Positions 46,623 to 56,041 of a stretch of DNA of 64,000 bases are shown piece by piece. The translations under genes were made by a program, and so were the position numbers. The notes beneath the pieces are model-generated. The model worked only from the letters and a program-made list of their open reading frames with translations. It had not been told where the DNA came from and searched no databases. The stretch lies in NCBI GenBank assembly GCA_963920575.1, contig OY986969.1:25707434-25771433 (forward strand). Direction: 5' to 3'. Each line of letters opens with the position of its first letter. The first letter of the stretch is position 1. The DNA is from Narthecium ossifragum (taxonomy: Eukaryota; Streptophyta; Magnoliopsida; Dioscoreales; Nartheciaceae).

Positions 46623-47309
46623 CTAGAGAAAACACAAAATGGTAATTACGAAAAAATGTTGTACCATTCTGGATAGTGGGGAGACCGAAGCAAATCCGCC
46701 GTTCCTACTACTCTTTTACTCCACTCTTGCAGCTGAGCATAGACTCACAGTCAGAACAAACCCTTATATAAAAGAAATGAAACTATTGATTTCAATCTAA
46801 GCAGGAAAAGCACATAAGAAATGCCAAATTCAATGTGCCTGACAGCAGAATTGGAAATCATTATTATATAAGGAGGTAAGTATGAGGTATACCTAAAAAT
46901 GCATGTCTCGCAGGTACAATCTTTCTTCTTGTTTTTCGTATTTCCGTTGCAGCGTTATTCTTTGTGCCCGTCCGCCTAATAATGGATAAAAGATCCCCTA
47001 ATCGCCGGATAAACAAGAAACTCTAGTGAAATATTCTCAAGAAACCCACATCCCAGAGCAATGTGGCTAGGAACCGAAGCAAGAAATGAATAGATGTCAT
47101 AGGAGATAATATGAGATTGTAATAAGCAAAATTTAAATCATTTATAGCCCTAATTCTATCATTAAAAAGATCGGAAACAAAGCGCCGGAACATGAACAAT
47201 CATGCAAAAGATAAAACTAGGGTTTTAGATGCGATATATGGAGAGGAGAGAGAGAGGAGCGTTACCTCGCCAGCGGACTGAGCGCAGTTGGGGAGGAGAG
47301 TGGCGTCGG

Positions 47310-47850
47310 GGACGAACACGAGGCGCTGGAGACTGGTATAAAGACAAGAAGAAGGCTAACACGTGGCAAATACCCGATAACCCGATCCGAATGGAATTCT
47401 CATCCGATAAGTTGGAAGACGGCAGCCGAACAGCCGTTTGTAATGACAACTATCTCAGGCGGTCGTCTGGCTGCCGTGGGAGTTTTTTTTCTTTTCGATT
47501 ATAACAACGTGCAATGCTAATAGAAAGATAGGAAAATATCATATAACCTCGTGAAAGATACCTTATACTAAAAACCCATTAAATTTCTGAAAACTATTTT
47601 ATAACCTCCGAAAATATAGAATTAATTCATATAACACCTTTGTTCCAAATTAAGAGTCTTAATTATGGTAAAAATGTATTATTAAGTTGTGAAATAACTA
47701 ATATGCTTTTGAATATTAGAATCAAAATTTAAAAAGTACATCAATTTTATCATTAGCTTAGTAACTTTATCTATATATTCGCATTAAATTAATGTCTATA
47801 GCTGTTTTTTTTATATATTGTCGTGTTTTCATGAGGCTCCTGTCATAAAA
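47310..47850. other. ASHH1-like promoter and AT-rich spacer
   Basis: The region just above 47300 is the likely transcription start of the ASHH1-like gene (GC-rich leader, GGCGAG/GTAACG donor near 47267). Beyond 47490 the DNA is AT-rich with no recognisable feature. Confidence 0.5.
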
Positions 47851-47854
47851 TTAA

Positions 47855-48089
47855 GGGGGTGTTTGGTTGCACAAATCGCTAGTGCACCCTAATCGTGGGA
47901 TGCATGCATCGGTCATCTAATGCTGATGTTTGGTTTGTCTTTAGAATCATATGAGGCAACATTATTTATATAATGTTCACATTAAAATAATATATATATA
48001 TATATTATTCGTATAATTTTCACATAATTAATTTAATATTATGTATATTAAAATTTAACTTTATTACATCATTATGTGAACTTTATATG

Positions 48090-48140
<51 letters not shown>
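47855..48140. mobile_element. PIF/Harbinger-like copy 2, truncated, with (TA)n tract
   Basis: GGGGGTGTTTGGTTGCAC follows a TAA (47852-47854), as at 10147-10150. The sequence then shares GTGCACCCTAAT and TTAAAATTTAACTTTATT-CATCA-TATGTGAACTTTATATGAAT with 10200-10570. It ends in a (TA)n microsatellite at about 48093-48139 and its right terminus is not found. Confidence 0.6.
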
Positions 48141-48141
<1 letters not shown>

Positions 48142-48484
48142 GAGATATCAAGAAAGATTTGTGTACATGGCAAGAGAGAGTGAGGTAGAGAGAGAGAATG
48201 GGTAGAGAGAGGCTAAGAAGGGAGGCCCCCTGAATGTCACCTATTGGGGTACATGCACATGGCATGTACCCCAATCAAAGCCCTTGAGATATATATCAAC
48301 TTAAGTTTTTGTGTGATCTTGTTCATCCTCTGCGCCCCTTGAATCCTAGATTCAATATTTATCAACTTAAGTTTTGTTTGGTTTACATCTATTTTATAAG
48401 GGAAGGTGGGTTGTCCCTTTTGTCTCAGTCATATATCTATTTCATACGTGGTGGATGGGTAGTACTTTAAATGAAGATTATAAC

Positions 48485-49967
48485 TATGAATGGCAATGGG
48501 ACATGCAGGGCCGGCCCAATGCAAACTGGGCCCTAAGCGAAAACATCAACCGGGGCCCTCGCAAAATTAATGCTAAATAAAATAAAATAATTATTATGTT
48601 TATTTTTTAAAAAATATTCTAAATTATTAAATTGTTAATGAAGTTTTATTTTTTTTATATTATACCATAAACTGGAGCAACAATTTGCCAAGTTTCAAAA
48701 AGAACAGCCGAGTAAGAACGTGAAATCAAAAGATAATGGGAAGATAGATGGGCATGCATGTATTGAGTATAGAAAATAGGTTCAAGATATAATAGAGATG
48801 GAGAGATCGAAACATATATTTTGAGGATAAGTAAGACGGTAAAAAGATTGAGTAGAGAATTAATAGAAAAGTAAAAAGATGAAAAAATAGGCTAAATGAT
48901 CAAATGGCTCTAAACTTGTCACAAATCACCATTTATTTCTTAATTTTGTTTAGAACAGTGTTTAACATATGCGTTAAATTAGCTATTACCTTTTGGAACA
49001 ATCTACATAAACCTTATGGGCCCCACTTTCTAATTTAGGGTTTGAGAGCTATTAAGCATGCCTTAAATTTCATATTACCTTTTGTGGCATTAAATTTGGA
49101 GGCCCTTTGTTTAACTTGAGAATGTTGTGTAGTAGATTAAACATGTTATTAAAGCTATAATTAATATTTGAATTCATTAAATTCTTGCACTTGGGGCCCT
49201 CTTCTAACCCGGGGCCCTAGGCGACTGCCTAAGTGGCCTTATGGTTGGGCCGGCCCTGGGGACAGGTTGGGATGGGTTTCACCTATCCCGTCCCCGCCCC
49301 CAAAAAATTTTATCTTTCCCCATTCCGCCCCATGCCCCGTTGCGGGGCAAGAAGTTCGTCTTATTCCTGCCCCATCTATATTTTCTCCGTCCCTGCCCCA
49401 CCCCACCTTCGCCCCGCCCCGTTTGGGATTCTCTCATTTTCATTAAAAAAATTCAAGATGTCGATAATTTCACGCACAAATCTGTCAAGTTCCATGTAGA
49501 ATAATATAATAGTGCAATCTATAGTAGTTCAAAAAGATTACAAAATAAACGAACAATACCATAATAAATTATTAAAATGCAATCGATGCCAAATTGCTAA
49601 TATCAATGTCGGAGAATAAGAGAGTGAGAGGGTGTTGTACGTGGGTTGAATGGAGGTACTGTGAGGTGGGTTGAAATAAAAACTCATTTAATTTTTTATA
49701 AAAAAAAACTATTAAACATATAAATAAGGAAATAATTTAATATAATATTAAAATCTAAATTTATAAAAAATAATAATAATAGAATTAAATTCGAGCCGAG
49801 TCAAAAGCAGGGCGGGTTGAATAAAACCCATCCCCGCCCCATCCCAAAGATTAATCTTCCCCGTTTAATCTGGCCCGCCCCACCAACACGGTAATTGCCT
49901 CATTTCCCCGCCTCAAGCGGGGCGAGTCGAGCAGTTTACTGGGAAACCCGGTCCATTGTCATCCTTA
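48485..49967. mobile_element. Non-autonomous hAT element (outer), 8-bp duplication
   Basis: The left end TATGAATGGCAATGGGAC and right end (reverse complement TAAGGATGACAATGGACC) are imperfect inverted repeats. The identical 8-bp sequence ATTATAAC flanks them at 48477-48484 and 49968-49975. The interior right of 49266 is rich in CCCCGCCCC/GGGCGGGT, like the related elements at 45642 and 53233. A second element (48506-49258) is inserted only 21 bp inside the left end; without it this element is about 720 bp. No coding sequence. Confidence 0.85.
48506..49258. mobile_element. Second hAT element nested in the first
   Basis: CAGGGCCGGCCCA at 48506 and its reverse complement TGGGCCGGCCCTG ending at 49258 form 13-bp perfect inverted repeats. 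The flanks GGGACATG (48498-48505) and GGGACAGG (49259-49266) match in 7 of 8 bases, an aged 8-bp duplication. CAGGGCCGGCC ends are typical of Tip100-like hAT elements. Subterminal GGGGCCCT motifs recur at both ends. The 753-bp body is AT-rich without a transposase. Confidence 0.88.
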
Positions 49968-49975
49968 ATTATAAC

Positions 49976-50384
49976 TGAATGACAAATAATCGAATGGGAG
50001 GAACGAAACGTAAACAGTTATAGAATAGATGATTGTGATCAAGGGAGAATTATTTAAACCGTGTAATTTGCACCGGATCACTAGTAAGAATATAAAGTCA
50101 CCTTTTTTTATTTGTTATACTCTTTATTTATTTTTTTCTTCTAAGAGCCACCTTAATCTGCTAGTAATTTCAGAAAATACTAGACATCCATGGACAGATC
50201 ACACAATAGGACGGTGTCTATCATGACCGGTCAATTGAAAGGAGGGTAGATGCGATTAAATGAAGTGAGCATTAACTATTTCCTAATCAAACGGTGCAGC
50301 TTGACCTAATCGAATGTGAGCTCAAGAGCGAGTTCAAGAAAGTGACATAAAAAGGAACGAGTTATATATTTGCAGTCGACAAAT

Positions 50385-50430
<46 letters not shown>

Positions 50431-50512
50431 CAAAAAACTGATTCCATAAATAGATTCCCGGTGCCTATTTGGAGCAAATTGATACTCCCACCCCAACACC
50501 GAACCCCCTCTA
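49976..50512. other. AT-rich spacer with (TA)n microsatellite
   Basis: No gene is supported. A (TA)n tract of about 38 bp lies at 50390-50428. The remainder is unremarkable AT-rich DNA. Confidence 0.55.
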
Positions 50513-50526
50513 ACATCCCCCACTAC

Positions 50527-50964
50527 ATGAATAGTTTGCATTGATGAAGCAGATAAGGTGTTATGGGAGAAGATTAAAGTGGAGCAGGTGGAATCTGCTC
50601 TGAAAGCAGAGATGGCTGGTATCAGATTTGCACTCTTAGTTGCAAGGGAAGCAAGTGCCAAGAAGGTAATGCTGGAATGTGATTCTGCTATTGTTGTTAG
50701 CATCATTAACACCGGAGCTCCTTGATTGGATTCATACGCAAGAATTGTGCAAGGCTGCTGGTGGAAGATAGGAGATTTTGCAGATTTCTCATTGATTTTT
50801 ATTCCTCGTGAGTTTAATTGTAAAGCTGATTTGATAGCTAAAGATGCTAGAGCCTTGACTGGTGTTCTTTGTGACCAAAGCCTAGTGGAGGATGTTGATA
50901 GTTAGTTAGCTTGTAATTCAGGTTTAACCTGCAGCCTTCTGACTTATCTGATCAAAAAAAAAAA
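50527..50964 (+). mobile_element. 5'-truncated LINE with RNase H domain, poly(A) and 14-bp duplication
   Basis: The + strand encodes an RNase H-like domain: VESALKAEMAGIRFALLVAR, VMLECDSAIVVSIINTGAP, a stop at 50722-50724, then DSYARIVQGCWWKIGDF and FIPREFNCKADLIAKDAR. The acidic residues of the active site (E, D) are visible, but the internal stop makes it dead. An A run at 50954-50965 is the poly(A) tail. ACATCCCCCACTAC (50513-50526) and ACACCCCCCACTAC (50965-50978) are target-site duplications with one mismatch. The family matches the reverse-oriented fragments at 4609 and 52425. Confidence 0.88.
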
Positions 50965-51009
50965 ACACCCCCCACTACCCCTCCCTTTTACCATAGGGTC
51001 CTTTGATTC

Positions 51010-51815
51010 TTTTAGGTTTCTTTCTCCTTTTCATTTGTTTTGTTTTCCTTTAATCGGTTTTTTTATTCTTTTCTTATCAATTTTATTTCTTCTTTTTTTT
51101 TATCAGTTTTAGTTTTCTTATTGGATAAATAGTTTTTTATTATATGTTTATAAACTTTTATTTATTTTTTAGTTGTAGATTTTAGGAGTCATTATTAAAA
51201 CATCAAATTATAAAATTTTCAAAATTTCAAATTTCAAATTTCAATTAGTAAAAATTTCAAAAACTCCCTCCTTTTAAATTATTTTCAATTTATTAAACAT
51301 AAATAGTAAAAAATTCAAATTTCAAATAGTACAGATTTCAAAATTTCCCTCTTTTAAATTATTTTTAATTTATTAAAACATGAAAATCGTAAAAATTTCA
51401 AAAAGTTATATGACACGTGTTCATTTGTGATACGAAATAATAACTAAACACCTAGCGCGTCAGGAGCAAAATTTGAAGGTAATATTGATTAGAATTTATA
51501 TTTTTATATATTTTTATGTATATCTTTTTTTATTTATTGTTACATGTACTATTCCCTAAACATGGCTTATGAGACTTTTGTATTTTTATATATTTTTATA
51601 AATAATTACTCTCAAAATCTACAACTAAAAAATAAACAAAACATTACCAACATATAATAATAAAAAAACTGTTTATCCAAAAAGAAAATTAAAAATGTTA
51701 AAAAAAGAAATAAAATTGATAAAAATAAAAAGAATAAAGAAAGCTGATTTAAAAAAAAACTGCCGAGAGAAAAAGAAACAAAATAAAAAAAAAACAAAAT
51801 CAAGGAAAAAGAAGA
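51010..51815. repeat. Long inverted-repeat (foldback) element
   Basis: About 190 bp at 51010-51200 (TATCAATTTTATTTCTTCTT, TTGGATAAATAGTTTTTTAT, TTTTTTAGTTGTAGATTTT) recurs inverted at about 51610-51815 (AAAATCTACAACTAAAAAAT, GTTTATCCAAAAAGAAAATT, AAGAAATAAAATTGATAAAA). The ~400-bp loop contains an imperfect tandem repeat of ~90 bp based on AAATTTCAAATTTCAAAT (51220-51410). A run of 16 G follows at 51832-51847. No coding sequence. It may be a MITE with long inverted termini; duplications were not resolved. Confidence 0.7.
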
Positions 51816-51849
51816 AAGAAAAGAGAGAGGAGGGGGGGGGGGGGGGGCG

Positions 51850-52380
51850 TACAATGGGGAAAGAGGGAGGTGTGTCAGAGGAGGGCTGATGTCAAGGTGG
51901 GTGGGTGGGAGAAGCAGGTCTTCTCTTTGGAGTATATATTTATCATTTGACCACACTATTCATGGTCCGTCCTATGAAATAAGATCACCTTCTGGACGAG
52001 ATCGATCAGTTTCCATGGGCGGCTACTCTTCGCCAGACGAGCTAGTCTAGCTTTTCATCTTTTAAACATGTTTAAAAGGGACACACGAAGAAAAATTGAA
52101 ACAAATGTACGAAAAGTGAGAGACGTGCGGCTTTAAAAAGTTGAATTGTAGATAGTTCTAACTACTCCAATCACACCCGGAGGGATGACTAGAGCCAGCG
52201 TCAGATCTTGTAAGCCTCGTCGTCTGTTCCACTAGCATTGCATTTTTTAGTCATCGCACAAGGCGGAGCAGGTATGGAAAAGTTCATGGCTCACATGAGA
52301 TGGACCTTTTTTTCACGGGCAGTGCTTTCCAGTTAACTTTCCCCAAAGACACAGATCATCTGGTCTTTTTTTCATTATAT
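51850..52380. other. Spacer, no gene seen
   Basis: Unremarkable sequence between the foldback element and the LINE remnant. A T run at about 52364-52371 may be the poly(A) end of the reverse-oriented LINE. Confidence 0.45.
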
Positions 52381-52419
52381 TTAATTAGATGAGTCTAATG
52401 ACTAACGGGAGCTACGAGA

Positions 52420-54190
52420 ACTACCTATAGACATATTCGCATAATGTCATCTGTCAAGGCCCAATAAAGAGGCACTTGTGCTCGACGACACCACTGCGTT
52501 ATCCCATCTGCAATATAATTTTGAGCTCTAGGGATATGAGTAAAGACAAAAGCTTGAAAGTGCATCCTCACCTCCCAAATATTCTTCAAAATCGGCTCAA
52601 CCTGATGAACCCAAAGCATCCTGCTCTGCGACATGTCACCTGCCGTTTTTGAGTCAGACTCCACCACCACCTCCACATATCCTTTCTCCCTGGCCCAGGT
52701 AATGCCATAAAAGATTGCATGTAGTTCCGCCTCTATACACGATCCAGCATCGACGGGTCTTCCCATGGCCCAAACCGCCTCTGTGTCTTTGATCTCCGCC
52801 ACGCCAATCGCCGCTGCTTGATTCGTGTCAAGCGCCCATGAAGCATCTACATGTAAAACCATACCCTCCTATCTTCTCTTTGCGTCTGAACAAATCCCTC
52901 GCATCTGTAGGCACTCCTTGGCCGCTTGACATGCTTTGAACACGAGACTTCTCGTTGAGTCTCCACCCCCATCGAATACCACTCGATTTCGATCCTTCCA
53001 TATTAACTAGATAGCATAGGCAACATAAACCTTGAGGCTTCTCTTGCCCTCTTCGTTTGAGGATATGAGTAATAAATTCAAAAAATCTTTTGCTCCGCAT
53101 TCTTCTCCATCCCAATTTTGTTCACGCAGGATAGCTTCTAGGACTTCTTTGGCAAATCCACACTCCAACAACATGAGGAATACTTTCACACCTGGGGCAT
53201 AACCTGTCTAAGACCAACATGCACCTCCACAATAGGGATGACAACAGGGCGGGTTTGAGATGGGTTAGCATAATCCCAAACCCATCTCATATAAAAAAAC
53301 GCACCCCCAAATCCGTCCCAAACCCATGCGGGTTTGTATGCCTAATCTCATCCCCGTTTAAAATCCAACCCACATAATCCATCCCCGCCCATCCCCATAT
53401 AATGTCAGTGGAAACACGACAAAATGTAATATGAAAATTGAAAAATCACATATTATAAAAAAAAAATCCTCCTCTTTGTCTCCCACATGTAGATAGAGTT
53501 TTAATTTTTAAAAAAGAAACATAGGTAGAGTCTAAAAGGGAAATGGATCGGGAAGTCAGAATGTTTATATGATGCATTCCTATAATACTTAATTGTACAT
53601 ATATATAGCACAAGTATTTAAGTAAATATATATATATAATCGGGGCGGGTTTGGGTTTAGGCTTAGGGTTTAGGGTTGGGTTTTTTAAGCCTAAATCCAA
53701 ACCCGTCCCAAATCCATTTGGGTTTAACTTGACTTCCCCGTACCCATACTATTAGGGGTGGGGCAGGGTGGGAACCCGCCCCAATGCCATCCCTACTCCA
53801 CAATGTTTCTTTCACATCCAGTTTACCATGAAGGACGTGTCAGAGAAACTGCTTGACTCTTGGCCCAATAGGCATACTCCAAAGGTTCCTCCATACCTCC
53901 ATCTCATCATAACGTTTAGGATTAACTTTCTCCTTCACTAAAAAATCATAAGAAAATGTTGTAGTGATGAGACCATTTTTATTCAGGGATCAACGGTAGC
54001 AATCCCATGTTTCCTCTGCTCTAATTGGAACTTTGAAGATCTCTTCTGCTAAGACTTCATGACTAAACTCTACCACACAATCGTAGCTCCATTTTGACTC
54101 ATTCTGCAAATCCCTCACCATGGTGGAATGAAAGGGATCATCATTCATCTCCATTGAAGAGCAAGGGAGAATCTATCAGTGCACCAAAGC
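52420..54190 (-). mobile_element. LINE ORF2 C-terminal remnant (zf-RVT plus RNase H), interrupted by hAT
   Basis: The reverse-strand frame at 52862-52425 reads MVLHVDASWALDTNQAAAIG, EAELHAIFYGITWAREKGYV, VVESDSKTAGDMSQS and IPRAQNYIADGITQWCRRAQ. This is a complete RNase H-like (RVT_3) domain with the D/E/D acidic residues. Continuing leftwards on that strand (53220-52862) are the connecting region and a Cys-rich segment of the zf-RVT type (CGFAKEVLEAIL, CCLCYLVNMEGSK). After the hAT insertion, 53804-54190 resumes zf-RVT coding. Frame breaks between pieces show it is inactive, although the RNase H domain alone is still open. Confidence 0.8.
53233..53795. mobile_element. Non-autonomous hAT element (563 bp) with 8-bp duplication
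   Basis: Left end TAGGGATGACAACAGGGCGGG, right end reverse complement TAGGGATGGCATTGGGGCGGG. CTCCACAA is duplicated exactly at 53225-53232 and 53796-53803. The interior repeats CAAACCCATCTCA/GGGTTTGGG motifs near the ends around an AT-rich core without coding. It splits a LINE remnant. Confidence 0.92.
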
Positions 54191-54592
54191 GTAGCTAGTT
54201 ATCATTAATCATACTAATTACACTATTCTTCCATGATTTATAAATTAATCCTTTCCTGGTCACATACATATGCAGTCTCGCATAAAGCTTCCCCCCGCGT
54301 TATTTGAGACGGGGGAATCTCTTTCCATTTGTCCTTGACATTACTCAACTGTTCAAATAGTCTGACTCTTATCGACGAAGAAAGCCATTCGGTCACAAAC
54401 TATATTTTCTCAGAATTAAACATGCAGAGGCGTACAAAAGGACCATTACCTGCCACATATGTATGTTAGCCAAGAAGACAAGCATCAATGTCTCAGTCAC
54501 CATTTATCGAGAGAAAACGAGGCATACCCATTTCAACAAAGAACCGTGGATGCATTGCACCCATACCATGTAATTAATGCAGAGCATGTCCC

Positions 54593-54603
54593 TATATATA
54601 AAT
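54593..54603 (+). promoter_or_regulatory. TATA box of the peroxidase gene
   Basis: TATATATAAAT lies about 70 bp upstream of the start codon at 54668, which predicts a 5' leader of about 40 bases. Confidence 0.6.
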
Positions 54604-54667
54604 TAAGGGTGGGTTCAGCGACGAGATAAGGCACTGGTGTTCCTCTGCAGTAGCTTGCAGATCAGCA

Positions 54668-56041
54668 ATGGCCTCTTCTCCTACACATACGTTAGCCATG
54701 TTACTCTGTTTCTTCTCCACTTTAGCCTTCCTGGTCTCTAGCATGCCATCTGAAGCCCAGTGTTATCCTCCACTGGCTAAGGGCTTGTCCTTTACCTTCT
54801 ACGAGTCCAGCTGCCCGGAGCTCGAGTCAATCGTGACGAACTATCTCGAGCAGGTCTTCGAGGACAACATCGGCCTCGCCGCCGGCCTCCTCCGGCTCCA
54901 CTTCCACGACTGCTTCGTCCAGGTGCATGCTCCACCTCTTACTTTTATCCTATAGATAAACAAGAACCAGTGGAAGTAGTTTAATTAGTTGGGTAGCAGA
55001 ATTAATGTTAATTAGCTATGCTACGTACGATCCAACCACCAGTCATTATGGAATGATTCAACCCATGTCACGTCACGGCGACTTAAAATCTTCACGCTGG
55101 TGCAGGGTTGTGATGCGTCGGTGCTGCTCGACGGATCAGCGAGCGGGCCGAGCGAGCAGGATGCCCCGCCGAACCTAACGTTACAGCAGGCGGCATTCAA
55201 AACCATCAACGATCTCCGAGCGCTCATCGACGAGGCCTGCGGCCAGGTCGTCTCATGTGCAGACGTGGTTGCTATCGCTGCCCGCGACTCCGTATCCTTG
55301 GTAATCATCAATCTCTTGAGCATTGACTCTTCTATTGGAATAAGTTTTTTGGATTGAGTGACGAAGTTACCATGATCAATCGAGAGATTTTAATAGCTGA
55401 TCGTATTGTATTGTTGTTCATAGTCCGGTGGGCCAACATACGAGGTTCCGCTCGGGCGTCGCGACGGCCTGAGCTTCGCCACGAGAAACACAACACTCGC
55501 CGACCTCCCTCCTCCGACCTCCAACGTCACTGGCCTTCTCGACGTCCTCAGCAAGATCAATCTCGACGCCAACGACCTCGTAGCCCTCTCCGGCGGCCAC
55601 ACCATCGGCTTAGGCCACTGCAAATCCTTCACCAACCGCCTCTACCCAACCCAGGACACCAACATGGACAAGACCTTCGCCAAGAACCTCAAGCACACCT
55701 GCCCGGCCGCCAACACCAACAACACCACCGTGCTCGACCTCCGGTCGCCCCACAAATTCGACAACAAGTACTACGTCGACCTCCTCAACCGGCAGGGGTT
55801 GTTCACGTCCGACCAGGACCTCTACAGCGACTCCAGGACACGGGCCATCGTGAAGAGCTTCGCCCTCAGCCAGCCGCTCTTCTTCGACAAGTTCGTCTAC
55901 TCCATCGTAAAGATGGGCCAGCTCGGCGTGCTGACCGGAAACCAAGGCGAGATCCGGGCCAACTGCTCCGCTCCGAACTCCGGCGCCGATGAGTTCCTGT
56001 GGTCCGTGGTGGATGATGTGGTTGAGAGCGTGGTCTTGTAG
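54668..56041 (+). CDS. Class III secretory peroxidase (peroxidase 12-like)
   Basis: Three exons (54668-54922, 55106-55300, 55424-56041) encode 355 residues. Residues 1-30 are a signal peptide (hydrophobic AMLLCFFSTLAFLVSSMPSEA), so the enzyme is secreted to the wall or vacuole. The distal haem pocket RLHFHDCFVQ with Arg and His is intact, followed by GCDASVLLDG. The proximal haem ligand is in LSGGHTIGLGHC. CADVVAIAARDSV, GGPTYEVPLGRRDG and KFDNKYYVDLLNRQGLF are also class III blocks, and the expected disulphide cysteines are present. Such enzymes use H2O2 to oxidise phenolics in lignin/suberin formation and defence. Introns 1 and 2 sit at the two classical positions (after FVQ and ARDSVSL); the common third intron is absent. 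The closest group appears to be Arabidopsis PRX12, by motif resemblance. Confidence 0.95.

Noticed and set aside
46890..47010. Possible coding exon upstream of ASHH1 (reading ...RAQRITLQRKYEKQEERLY)
   Set aside because: In the frame needed to join the next exon it ends in a stop codon, so it is treated as untranslated leader.
51010..51815. Inverted arms considered as a pair of LTRs
   Set aside because: The copies are inverted, not direct, and no retroviral-type coding lies between them.
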